A stretch of DNA of 64,000 nt from contig JADCRB010000064.1 in the NCBI GenBank assembly GCA_021464245.1, forward strand, positions 1,054,001-1,118,000, read 5' to 3'. Positions 36,947 to 48,942 of this stretch are shown here, one piece after another (the stretch's first letter is position 1; every line of letters begins with the position of its first letter). A program made the position numbers and the translations under genes. This stretch comes from Carallia brachiata (lineage: Eukaryota > Streptophyta > Magnoliopsida > Malpighiales > Rhizophoraceae). The notes under the pieces are model-generated. The model saw only the letters and a program-made list of their open reading frames with translations, was not told where the DNA came from and ran no database searches.

Positions 36947-39900
36947 CTCTATTCTTCTGGATGGCCACAAAGATTCCTTTTTTTTTAAGATACATATAAA
37001 CGGAAAGGTGTGATGTCTCACATCACATGATCATCAATAGTTTTAATTATCAACAATCCATTACACACGTTTATATTTGTATTAATATTATCTAAATTGA
37101 GAGAATATTGGTAATTTTTATTAATTTTTGAGTAAAAAAGGCCTGTTTAAATTCATTTGTTTAATTTTAAGAAAAATAACTATACCCGTTAATTGTTGTT
37201 CGGGTGTTCAAAGGCTTTTTGGCAGTCCCACACACAGACACCTTTGTAATTAAAATTTATGTTTCAAATTTTCAATTCAGATATAAAATATAAAAGGAAT
37301 TTATCAAGAAAAGATCTTAAACTGCCTTCACCCCGTCACCAAGTCACCGGTTGCTTGTGGATTCGGAGATGTGTTTGTGGGTTGCTTACCATTACTCTAG
37401 AAGTTCAACTATTGTTCGCTAGTCAAGCATCGATTTGTACTTCCATGTCCTTTGACTTCCACATCCAACCCAATACAGCAAGTAAGCGCTTAATGAAAAC
37501 ATGCTTTACTGGAGAATCCTTTTAGATACTTTCTGGTTTTTTTCTTCTGCATTACGTTGGAGAAGAGCCTTGTCCTTTTCAGTAGAAGCAGTAAATTTCC
37601 CTTGATTTGATAGACAAGCCAATGAAAAAAATTATCATTTTAAATTAATTGAGTTTCACTACATAACTTTAAATAAATAATAATATAATTTTATTTAAAA
37701 TTATTTAATAATTTATTTATTTTTTTATAAATTTAATTATATAACCATATATAATATTTTATTGTTAGTTTAAAATTATTTAAATAAAATTACTAACAAT
37801 TTTTTAAACTAATTTTATTACTGTACTTTATTTGACGTCTCGAACAAAACGAAAAACTATCTTGTTCGATAAGACAGAAAAGAAAATTGCTTGTTTTTTT
37901 ACGCATTACAGCCGTCCATACAATAATGAAAATAAAAGGCAAATTAAGTCAGGCCATCCTCTTCTGTGTACGCTATTGCCAGTCGTAATAAGGGGCTTGG
38001 ACGACTGTCACGTTTGGAAGTGTTAATAGGAAGAAAGTCACGGGACCTGAGGTAAGTTCGAGGAAGCAAAGACAAGCAAAAATTTACAAAGAGTTTGAAG
38101 TTACAGGGAAAGTAACAAAAAGTTCTTTGACATAATCTAGATAATTTGTTTGATAAGGCACGTAAAATGTGGTGTGTGGTAGAAATTAATAACAAATTTG
38201 ATAAAAAAAAAAAAAAATCGAACGATCGACTTTGGGTCTTTAGCATTGCCTCAGCCCCCATCGCCCAGAAGTGTTGGCCAAAAAAAAAAAAAACAAACGA
38301 AGCGAGCCCTCTTTTGTCATCAAATTTCATGTCCGAATTAAGATTATTCAAGAGACACTCTAATAATTAAAAATTTAAAATTTTATATTAAAATTATAAA
38401 AATAAAAAAAAATTAATTTATCATATAACTCACGACTCAATAAATTTTTTAATAAAAAAAACACAAGCTAACATAGTGGATCAGCGACAATTAATATCAG
38501 AGTCTCAAAGAGTATGGCTTCCACAAACTAGCACAGAACAAAGCTGGCTTGGAGTTAGATGGGAACGGTAGTGACTATATAATTTTAAGAAAATAAGAAG
38601 TTATCCTTTGGTACTTGGCACTAACCGTACTTGACAATTTCTGAGGAATTTCTCTTATCATTTATAAAGCCACGCTTTTACAGATAAGATTATGCCCCTG
38701 CCCCAACGTCTAAGAAATTATTGGTGGGAAATAGTTGGTGAGATTTTTTTTTTGATATTATTAAAGTTAAATCAAAGTAATATAACAGTTAGACTGTTAA
38801 ATTAAAAAAAATAAATTGATATAAATTACGTAATTACATTAGTATTACTTGAAATAAATTCATGCAGTGGTCTTCTTAATTATTTTATAAGCGACGGCAT
38901 AATAATCAATGACGGCACCGTTTCTCAATTGTCCCTAAGCTTTGATCTCGTGTCAGAGTGCTGGGTGATTAATTAACGGGCTGGCCTAAAAGCAACCAAT
39001 GAAGTGTGTGACTGGATGGTATTTACGAAAATATTATCCAATCAGATTAACGGGTACAAGGATCTTTAAGAAATAATACAACAACAAAAGTTAGAGAATG
39101 GTTACAATATGAATTGACAATGAAAAGTCACAGTTGGACTAAGAAATTAATTCTAATTGGATTTCATAAGTTAATTGGGTTGGGTGATAGAGATAACGAT
39201 AATTTGATCCTTGTGTCTTGGATTATTATCTTGCATATTGACAGCAATACGTTACACGATACAAGCTTACAATTTAGAGACAAGCATAATGTTGGTCTGC
39301 AATAAATCCCCCAGGCTATAAAATGAACACTGATAGATATTCACGAGGTATAAACAGGGCAACACGCGGTCAGCTTTTGATACGTTCAATTTAGAATGTA
39401 AAATTATGTTGAACGTTAAAATTTATCATCTGAACTTTATTAGTGATTCGATGTATCTCTCTCATAACAACTCAAATTTGAGTCCTTGTGCCTACAAATT
39501 GACATACACTCATTTTCTGAGCTCTAATGAGTTGTTAAACGAGAATAGCAACGGTAATCTTGATCTCGACTCACAAGTTCGATAATGACCGACATATTAG
39601 TAATGTATTTTTCTTTTATAAAAAAAAAAAACCCTTTAGGATTTTGATTTTGAAAGGATTTGATTATCCACTTAGAGTAATTAGAGATTAATAACTATTT
39701 TATGGGGTTGCAGATAAGCACACATGATTTTGCAAGGCCGTTTACGAAACAGGTGTTAAATTGAGAAGGGCTGATTCGGCGAACCATTATTCTGCAAGGC
39801 CGTTTACGAAACAGGTGTTAAATTAAGCGGCAAAATAAAGGATAATGATAGCCAGACAGTAAGAAAATGATGGGGGAGTAACGGGAAGAGACAAAGAAAA

Positions 39901-40690
39901 AGAGTTAAGGTTGCTATGTAGGTCTTATAGGTTTTGCATAATTTTTTTTTTTTACTTAAAAACATATCATAAACAAATCAATTAAGATTGGTATGCAATA
40001 GAATTATAGAACATAAAAAATGTGCCAAAGAACTATAATTCTCTCTCTTCTCCGTCTCTACCCAAGTGTCCGGGGTTACAGAACCGCAAAATAAATTAAT
40101 TAGCCAAAGTAGGTGCTGTCCTGCCAAGAATTTAAATTATTGACTTACTGGCTTTGTCGTAAGATAAAAGAAAGGGGTTGCACTGCAATGAATCTGCAAG
40201 TAAGCAAATGGGTATGTACTAAATGTATTATGTGTGTATACGCGCATTGACGTTATGATGTCTACCGAAAATAAAGAGTGGGGCAAAGTTTCTAACTTCT
40301 AAGAACAAACACAAACACAGTCGTTGATGGCTGTTGTCAGAAGATTGAGATATTTTCTTCATCTTTGAATTGGACAGCCAAAGCCAATGCAACTTTCGTG
40401 ATGAATGACTGAGTCAGAAGCAAACAAATTTTGCTGACTGCATCCCTTACGTTCATGGAACCCTTGCAACAAATTTTGAACCAAATGGGGCTGGACCGAC
40501 CGTATCAAAGTTCCGACTAGCAATGTGGGCAAAAATGCCCCACATGACATGAACATGACTTACACAATATGTGCTACTAATTACCATCATAATCAATACC
40601 TATGATAGCATCTACGATTCTATATCAAGTAGCAATCTCTTCCTTCTTTTTCTGGTTAATCAATTAGTGGATAAATTACGAGCTGACAAA
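36947..40690. other. intergenic DNA, no gene seen
   Basis: AT-rich spacer with A-runs near 38203 and 38279. It holds a short tandem repeat at 39731-39824. The only sizeable frames (37259-37525, 37944-38351) are unconvincing. The last 100-200 bases before 40691 are likely MYB 3' UTR. Confidence 0.45.
39731..39824. repeat. 32-bp direct repeat, 62-bp period
   Basis: The 32-bp sequence starting TGCAAGGCCGTTTACGAAAC occurs at 39731-39762 and again, identical, at 39793-39824. This looks like a small tandem duplication in otherwise unique DNA. Confidence 0.9.
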
Positions 40691-41805
40691 CTAGTAATTA
40701 GGGGCCGGATTAGCTACATATGAAGCAATTTCACTGTAATTTTCCTGAGAACCAAAGTCAGATAAGAGATCATAGAAAGACTCGGATCCAAAGTCCAACG
40801 AAATTTCATCCTCCTGCACTCCGCTTCCGTTTCCGGACCATGAAACAACTCTGTTCTCCAAAACTACGGAAGACGAAGCCGAAAGACTCGGAATTTCTTG
40901 AGAAGATGATGTTAGAGTACTATAACTGGTACATCCACTTGAGCCTAAATTTGGAACTTCCATAACATCTGAAACTGGGAAATTAGTCTGGTCCCAAATC
41001 AGCATTTGCGAATCACAATGCTGCTGGTAACTGATCGGCTCCATCGGGGGTGGCAAATTAGCACCAGAATTTGCAACCAAGCAATAAGGTGAACGTGCAG
41101 TATCATTGTAGTAATCAAATTCTGGAACAGGAACGGTGAATAATTCAGCCAAATTGGGATCATTGGCGTTGCTAGTGGCCACCATATGATTATTGTTACT
41201 ACAATCACTGCTTCTCTTTGCACCAATAATCTTTCCAGCCAATAGCTTTTTCTTTAATGTAGTGTTCCAGTAGTTCTTCACATCATTATCTGTTCTTCCT
41301 GGCAGTTGGGAAGCTATAACAGACCACCTAATCCAAGCAAATGAAAAATTAAACAACGTGCGTACAATTGTGAACTCTATACAGAAATATACGTAATAAA
41401 AAGTAATAGAGACTTGCCTGCTTCCCATGCTATTGTAAAGGGTGCAAATGATATTGTCTTCTTCGTCGGTAAATCCTCCGTGCTTGATGTTGGGTCTCAG
41501 ATAATTCAGCCATCTCAAACGACAACTCTTGCCACAACGCTTAAGGCCTACAATTTTCATGGAACAAAAATCAACAAGGAAAAATGTTAGATAGAAAAGG
41601 TCCTTTTGGGGCAGGAACTTATAGCGTCTTAAAGATGAAAGATGAAATAAATTTGGGATTGGAAAAAACCTGCTTTTCGAGGTAAAGCAATCCAATTGCC
41701 TCCGGTGCCATGTTTTTGAAGATAGTCTTTCAGGGTGGCGTCTTCTTCGGGAGACCAAGGCCCTTTTTTAACGTTGGCCTTGTCGCAGCATGGAGTTCTT
41801 CCCAT
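40691..41805 (-). CDS. R2R3-MYB transcription factor, subgroup 14-like (MYB36/RAX type)
   Basis: Nuclear DNA-binding regulator. Three exons: 41805-41670, 41547-41418 and 41327-40691, giving 300 residues. The start [20 protein letters not shown] is the standard R2R3 start, so it was preferred to the Met four codons upstream. R2 spans about 14-61 (Trp in [14 protein letters not shown] and RLRWLNYL) and R3 about 67-112 ([27 protein letters not shown]). The C-terminal region is Ser/Asn-rich and acidic, with the motif [15 protein letters not shown] near the end. Intron 1 is GT-AG. Intron 2 uses AG|GCAAGT, a GC donor, and the frame only works with it. R2R3 sequence resembles the MYB36/RAX/MYB87 group, whose members act in endodermis differentiation or axillary meristems; the specific role is not deducible. 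Confidence 0.94.
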
Positions 41806-43577
41806 GACTTTACCCACCCAGTGACCCAGTACTACTCAAACTTAGCTACAATACCACCGTCAAGTTCAACCTGGGGAATGAGAGACGGGGACAGCTATTG
41901 GCGAGGGAGGATAAGGTTGGATATATAAGAACTTTTATAAGCTTGACTTTGTCTGACAAGACTAACTTTATTTAACTCATTTCCAACATTTTTTGTTGGA
42001 AGTAGTCCAGGGATTCCAATATGTTTTTTTTTTTTTCCACACCCAAATAAAAACACTGAACGAACACCATTTGTTTCTACTAAACTCGACAGTTACTCCA
42101 TGTACCTTTTTTCTTTACGGTCTCAGTTCGAGTCTTTTTTATGACACCAACTCCAATATCTGAGATTTAATGTCGATAATATACTATTAATTTCAATATT
42201 ATTAATTCTATAATTAATTGTAAGTAAAATTCACTCGAGCTGATCAGTGTTTTGATAGTAAATTTATTCTTATGGAGTATTTAATGAAGTATTCAAATAA
42301 ATTACTCTAGCATCGATAAGGGCTTGTTTGGATATTTTTCAAAAAAAAAGAAAAAGATTTTTTTATTTTCTATTAATTTAAGCAACTACCTTTTACTTTT
42401 TTTTTCTCATAAATTACTATTCATTTTTTTCTCACAACTTTCTAATCCTTATTTTATATCAATCATAACATCATTATTGTTATATTATTTTTTATTCTTT
42501 TTTTTCATTCACTTTTTATTTAATTTCTTATTATTTAATCACATTATAAGAAATGCATTGACAAATATATTAGTTATGTATTTTTTTATTAAAAAAACCT
42601 TCATTTTTACCAAAAATAAATCTGAACTAGATAAGACAAGGGAAAAAAATTTGCCTTATTTTCATTTCTTGTTTGAACTAGTTTAAATAAATTAAAGCTA
42701 GCCGTGTGAGACAAAGTCTACTAAAGCAAATTGGTCCTTGTTACCATTTTCTGTGTTTTTTTTTTCCCCCTCTTGGAGAGCGGGGAGTCTCGAGAAGAGA
42801 GATGGGAGTTTTTTTTTTTTTTTGAACACGAGAGATGGGGGATGGGGAGAGAGAAAATCGAGTCTCTACTCTCTACATCCTAGTTGGCCGCAAGGGTCTG
42901 TGACCAGCCTGTTTAGAGCAGGCAGGTCCTTGTCTGCATTTTCTCTCGTTAAGGGGCTTGATCAGTTTCATAGAAGATGCGTCTTCATTGTTTTTTAGAC
43001 CTGGAAAGATAATACGGAAAAGCCTCGTGGACGAGCCCAGATTTTACGCAGACTCCACTCATTTTTTTAAAAAAATTGTAATGTGCAACGAGATAAGTAG
43101 AATGTGTAATAGAAATGATAAAATATAAAAAAAATGTCCTCAAAAAGTTCTTAGATGTTCATTATATGTTATATAATACACGTTTGTACATCGTATTTGT
43201 ATATCATGTATGTTTCAAAAGGAAATAAACAATGAAAATAATGTGAACCCTAGGCATTGCATCGGAACCTGTCCTAAGGGCTCGTCCATGTAACGAGATC
43301 CTTTTAGAGGTTTCATCTCGGTGGTCTACTGTAGAATTTCTGACAAATAAAAGAAAAAAGTTATATTTTAAAAAAAAAAATACGAAACGCTATTCGAATG
43401 TAATTAACTGAATTTTATATATAAAAAAATGACAATAATTTTTTTTCTCTTTAATTACACTTGAAATTCAGTTGATTGTACATCAAATTCAATCAATTGT
43501 ATTTACACATTAGTTTAAATATTTTTTTCTCTAAAAATATACCAGTGTTCCAAATAAAATCAATCAATGCCAGGCGC
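41806..43577. other. MYB upstream region and intergenic DNA
   Basis: Promoter region of the minus-strand MYB gene, then very T-rich sequence (42320-42660) whose 120-residue frame is low-complexity Phe/Leu. No gene was seen. Confidence 0.45.
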
Positions 43578-43595
43578 ACGGAGATTTTATTTCTT

Positions 43596-43781
43596 TTTTT
43601 TTTTTTTGGTCTAGACCCCCGGTATCCGCATCTCTCGTGGGCAGCGACTAATCCGGAGTCGAGATTTAGTCACAGTTAAAACTTCTCACCCCTGGCCACC
43701 AGTGTGTTTAGTGGGGATCGAACCCGAGAGCTCTTCCCACCTACTCAACCTGTGTTGCCAACTGAGTCACATCAAGTGGTT
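43596..43781 (-). mobile_element. tRNA-derived SINE with 18-bp target duplication
   Basis: Read on the minus strand, an A box (TGACTCAGTTGGCAACAC) and a perfect B box (GGTTCGATCCC) are followed by a body ending GGGGGTCTAGACC and about 12 A. The direct repeats ACGGAGATTTTATTTCTT at 43578-43595 and 43782-43799 are identical. Full-length structure and intact repeats suggest a recent insertion. Confidence 0.85.
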
Positions 43782-43799
43782 ACGGAGATTTTATTTCTT

Positions 43800-44932
43800 A
43801 TAACGCGGTTTTTTCCTGCGTGTACAGTAGACCACGTAAAACGATGTTGCTTTTACGGTTTTGCCCACGTCCGGCCCGCCTTCAGGCCCTTCACTCTTTC
43901 TTTTTTTATTCAACTCCTTTAACGCGTTTTCTGCTTGGCCGCCGCGACATAACCATCCATCCACAAAATCTTACCAACAGTTGATTTCCTCAGCGTATCC
44001 AGAAGTCAACCGTCAGTTATACTGAATTTAAGTTAAAGAAAATTGACCGAGACCCAGTCTCATTATCGTGTTTACTATAATTATCTGAAATTATAGTATT
44101 GTAATAAAGATATTTTACAGTATTTTTTAGCAGGATGTCAAACGTTATCTTTACCTTCTTGCTTTTTACACCCATAAAAAAAAAAAGGGAAAAGAAAAAA
44201 GAAGATCGATGTAGAAGATAAAATGAACGTGATTAGATTTTCAATAGGTACCAACTTATGTTGAAATTAAACTCGGAACATTATTTCACGTTCTAGAGAG
44301 TTGGATGGAATACTATTACTTCTCATAGCTTAACTACGTTCCGGCGAGGTTCCTACTTCCAACCCACACATCGATTGATAAATGACTACGCGCCATGCAA
44401 TTGCAATTATACATTATTATGATGGGCCTTTGGCCCACACCTCGTAACTTACCTTAGGGTCTGGCCTCTTCAAAACCGAGTCACTCAGTATTTATCAAGA
44501 GAACTCACGCAACTCGGCCTTAAAATCCCTAAAGATCAACTCATTTAGATAACCCTCTCTCACCTATGACAGAGTGTGTTTTTTCGTAATTATTTAGATC
44601 GTACACTCCTCTCCTGAGATTTCGATGCAATTTTTTTCTGGTAGGACTAACTAGGACACCAAACTCACTCTCTTATTTTCTTATAAATAAATAAATAAAT
44701 AAATAACTCTCTCTCAAGTAATTGCTGCACTCCAACTTACGGAACACATTTATACTTTAGAAACAAAAATTTTGTATGCTTTTTTTTGGTGCAAAAAAAA
44801 GTTTTGTATGCCGGCAATTATCTTTCATCGACTTGCACTTTATTTATTTATAAGGTTTTTATCTGTTACATTTTTTTTCATGGGAAAAAAAAAATCGCGC
44901 TCATTTTAATTTTGTAGAGAATCAGGTCAGCC
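43800..44932. other. intergenic DNA
   Basis: No gene was recognised. Contains an AAAT microsatellite at about 44684-44705 and T/A homopolymers. Confidence 0.5.
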
Positions 44933-44945
44933 TATTTGTTTCTAT

Positions 44946-45079
44946 TTTTTTTTTTTTTTTTTTTTTTTGGTCTAGATGGAAGGCGTAGCCTAGTACAACA
45001 AGTGGAATGAAGGGAAGTCTAAAAGGCCACCAGTCGGGGCCAAGCAACCCCATGGCGGTCCTGCTGTATCTAAGAAGCG
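44946..45079 (-). mobile_element. short SINE with the same 3' end as the 43596 element
   Basis: A minus-strand element ending CATCTAGACC plus a long A tail (about 24 on the minus strand). Flanked by TATTTGTTTCTAT at 44933-44945 and 45080-45092. It shares the TCTAGACC-(A)n end and a CTGGTGGCC core with the SINE at 43596, but I see no clear A or B box, so it is probably 5'-truncated. Confidence 0.7.
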
Positions 45080-45102
45080 TATTTGTTTCTATATCATAAT
45101 CT

Positions 45103-45293
45103 TTTTTTGATCTGAGATCGTCTAGTATTCAGTCCAATGGACTGACTAATCTGAACCGACCCGGGCAGGACTTCAAAGGGTGACAAAGGTCTCCCAGCAA
45201 ATATTTAACGCGCCTGTATTTTCATGGATTCAAACTCAAGACCCCTAATTAAACGGTGACGGACTTTTACCATCCACACCAACCCTTGCTGAT
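45103..45293 (-). mobile_element. tRNA-derived SINE, overlapping target site
   Basis: On the minus strand an A-box-like GGTTGGTGTGGATGG and a B box GAGTTTGAATCC precede a body ending GATCTCAGATC and about 6 A. Flanked by identical 17-bp repeats TTTCTATATCATAATCT at 45086-45102 and 45294-45310. Its left repeat overlaps the right repeat of the neighbouring element by seven bases. Confidence 0.8.
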
Positions 45294-45310
45294 TTTCTAT
45301 ATCATAATCT

Positions 45311-48300
45311 GGTTGATGAATTCACAGATGACTTTTGAAAAGCTGCTTGGCAGTTGGCCCTGAAGGCCTGGACGAAAAGATTTGGAACTGTTGGACCATT
45401 ATATGGCCCAAGTCATTTGCTGAACTTGATCACACGCTATCAGTAAAATGTCCGCGCCTTCAGCTCTCGTAATCGTCTTTGGGGCCTGGGCTGTTGTTAA
45501 ATTGGACTGGATTAAACTGGACTGCTCTTTCAATTGTGCGCTGGGCTCTATTTTTTGATAAGGTAGAAATCGAAACTGACTATTTAACTCAGTTGATTAT
45601 AAGTATTGTGTCAGGGGAGGAGTTAGGAGTTGGACCTTTGCCTCTCTCCTTTTCTTCCCCTCTTTGTATTCCAGTGGACAAAAAAGATAAGATGGGCTTC
45701 TAGGGTCTCTCTATTTATTTGATCGTATTGTAACTATATTCCGCTAGCTTAAATCAATTGAGATTCCAGTCTATTTCGTTTTTAAACCAAACGCAGTAAC
45801 GTTAATTTCTTTGGAAAATATTAAAATTAACTTCATACCCGGTAATCTCACGAGCGGACATTCATCTGTAATAATCTCGCATTTTCACTAGTCTCATAGT
45901 AACGTTCACGGGCTTTTAAGATTGTGAGCAAGTCGAGCCGAATTTTGGTGTATATTAAAGCTTAACTCGTTTGGCTAACAAGCGCAATGAATCGAATATA
46001 TTTTTTGCTGAGTTGAATTACTAGTTTTTAATGAGCAGCTCGTTTAAATTTATATTATTAACAGAAATAATTGAAATTACAAAAATTATTGCTTTAAATA
46101 TAATTAAATTGACAAAAAATAGTTATTTTAATAAAAGTAATTAATTAAAAAATGAGTGTTTAATTTTAGTGTATCCTTGTAAATATAAAAGGACTTCTAA
46201 TGCCAAAGTTTACGCATGTGTAAGATCTAGGAGGAACAGATGTACATAGTGGTACTTTTATTTTTGCTAAGGGATCGTAACTTGAAGCATAGAACAAGGC
46301 CTATCAAAACATATTTTCTAACGATATGCACTCTTTCATTTTTTATTCCTCTCACTTTTCTCACTCCCATTTTCATTTCTTCTCTATTTGTTCTGACGAG
46401 GGCTTACGGACCATGATAGCGACCTAATCCACCCAATTTACAATTGCACTTTGTAACATCAGTCGATGGTAATCTCAGTGTGCCGACAAAACCTCAATAC
46501 ATCAAAACCCATTTCCCTCATCGAGCATACTTAGATTGTGTCATTGACAAAATGCACTCCAGTGCCCATGCCCCTCATTTCTCACTCAACGTCAATGGAT
46601 ACGTGGGCCCATGAAAATTTTCTTTTGCCACCTTCAAACAAGGCAAGCCGTCTTGTCCACGCTTGTTAGTCTTTTTTTTTTTTTTTTTTAATGTCAAAAA
46701 ACATAAGACAACCTCATAATTTTATTAAAAAAATATTATTTTTTTAAAATAACTTTAAAATTATCTAAATAATTATAATATAGTTCAAGTTTTATAAAAA
46801 AAAAAGAGTATGTCTAATCCTATCGCGCGGCGCCACACATTTGAACCCAAGATTTCGCAATCGATACGGGTTACCGATTATACTACAAAACACGCGGTGG
46901 TATTATTAGTATTATTTTCAGGGATATTATTGAATCTTGTACGGACCTTGGCAATTGGCATTGGTCCAACTAGATGCCTCTTATCCACTAAATCTGATAA
47001 TATAAAAAAAAATAATCAAGATTTCTTTATTCACACAATAAACAAGATAATAATGGGGTAGAATGTGATAATGTGTTAAGTTTTAAATTTATTAATATTG
47101 TGATTTGTAAGAAAAATTCACTTAAATATAATAACGTTTTAGTAATAATAGATCATACCTTATAGAAAAGGTTGATTTAAGATATTAATAAATAACTCTA
47201 ATCTCGACTCATAAATGTGACTCATAAATATGATAATTAATATATTTACGATATAATTTTTTTATTAAAAAAGAAAGGAATGTGATAATTAACTACAAAT
47301 ATTGTCAAAGAAGTAGTGGCCCGCTGGCCCCCTTTGATCTTTATCTCCAAAAAAAGGGCAACATGGTTTCTTTGGCAAAACAGACATGGTACAAAGGGAT
47401 GTAGATAATTGCTGGTGATGACTTATAATATAGCCACAGCTACAAATTCGATGAAAGAATTCAAAATTCAGACACCCGATACATCTTAAAGTCCGAAGAA
47501 CAATCTCGTGGTTCCACATCTCTGTGTTTTTTTCCTATGAATCCAATGTATTAGACAAAGCACGCACATGCCCTGCTATAACTTTAGCAGTCTTGTTCGT
47601 TGTGAGAGACGTGTCGGCGGTGTCGCCTTTAATTGGCCGGTTGGGGGACATTTCACATAAAATATGAAACAGCGTTGTGAGTTGTAACGTAGTTCAAAAA
47701 TTTAGCTAGAATTTAAATTATGCCGATGCTTGGCAGGAATTTGAAATTTTTGATAGTTCTCACAAAATTCCTCTAAAAATTGTATTCATGTGACAAATTA
47801 AAGTAAGTATGCCTATTGGTATTGCTATAAAATATTTCTCATAAAAGATATGATAATTTATTTCTGAGTCCAAAGCCTGTGTTGTGATGGGAGTGTCTCT
47901 GGTGTTTTGAGGCAGGTGATGGTTGTTTTAACCTCACCCGTAAAATCTCCGAATGAAAGTAGTGCGTGACACCTAAATGCCATCTGTGGTATCTCTTTTC
48001 TGTATATGTATTTTTTTTCACTCATTTACATGTACAAGTATGTAATTTATTAAATATCAAAATATATAATTAATTATATATATAATATTCTAATTGTCAT
48101 TTTATACGTAATAGCAATAAACATGAGTCATTTTCAACTATAATCTCTTAGTTTTCAGGTCACAAGCTTTTAGTCATTACTTAATGAGTTTCAACTATCA
48201 GCTAATCTTGACAAGTAAACCAACAAAAAATAAAAAGAGCCACTGAACCATTTTGAGATTTTTCTCTTTTTTTCGTGAAGACAAACCAATGGGAGTAAAC

Positions 48301-48478
48301 AGATTTAAGTCTTCAGCTTAGAATGTTTAATAAATGGAAGCCAACTGAAAATGGTTTCCGCATGCGAAATAACTGTATGCCGTTTACTTTTCGTATTAAG
48401 TTGTGTAAATGTTACATAACCCTCTGTTTTTTTTTTTTTTAACAACTAAATGTTACATAACTTAGAAAAAAGATTTGT
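45311..48478. other. intergenic DNA with a weak SINE-like segment
   Basis: No gene was seen. 46820-46905 has minus-strand A/B boxes (TAGTATAATCGGTAACCCG, GGGTTCAAATG), with a poly-T run at 46673-46690 that could be its tail. Duplicated flanks are not convincing. 45905-46060 carries GAGCCGA-type fragments related to the ends of the 36228 element. Confidence 0.4.
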
Positions 48479-48486
48479 GTTCAATG

Positions 48487-48934
48487 CAAGGTTATCAGAA
48501 TCAGACTGGTTATTGAACCGGAAACATTAGTGGGTTAAGGTTCAACCGGTAGTTTGGTTGAACCGGTATTTAATAATATATATATTTATAAATATAATTA
48601 AAAGAATAATATTTATAAATAATGATTAAATATTTATTTTTTTAGTTTTAAGGATTAAATTAAAAAATTTGATTAAGTTTTGGACTAAATTGAAAATTTA
48701 AGTATAGTTAAAGGTTAAATTATAATTTAAGTAAACAATGAGATTAAATTATAATTTATAAATTTTTGGTTCAATTCTAAACCGATCCGACCGGTCTGGT
48801 TTTTGACTGATTTTTATCGATTTTGACCGGTCCGGTCAGCCCTCCCTTTTTATGCCTAAATCGGACCAGACTTAGGACCGGTCACCGGTCTAACTGGTTG
48901 AACTGACCGGTCCGATCTGATTTTGATTACACTG
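48487..48934. mobile_element. hAT-like non-autonomous element, ACCGGTT-rich family, copy 3
   Basis: The left end CAAGGTTATCAGAATCAGAC and the reverse-complemented right end CAGTGTAATCAAAATCAGAT form imperfect terminal inverted repeats. Flanks GTTCAATG (48479-48486) and GTTCAATA (48935-48942) are an 8-bp duplication with one mismatch. ACCGGT-rich blocks at 48780-48915 repeat the design of copies 1 and 2 but are more diverged. 448 bp, non-coding. Confidence 0.7.
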
Positions 48935-48942
48935 GTTCAATA

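Noticed and set aside
42324..42686. 120-residue Phe/Leu-rich frame as a membrane protein
   Set aside because: T-rich low-complexity DNA read as Phe/Leu; no start context or motif.
43596..43781. A genuine tRNA gene on the minus strand
   Set aside because: A and B boxes are present, but they sit in a 186-bp element with an A tail and 18-bp target duplications, so it is a SINE.
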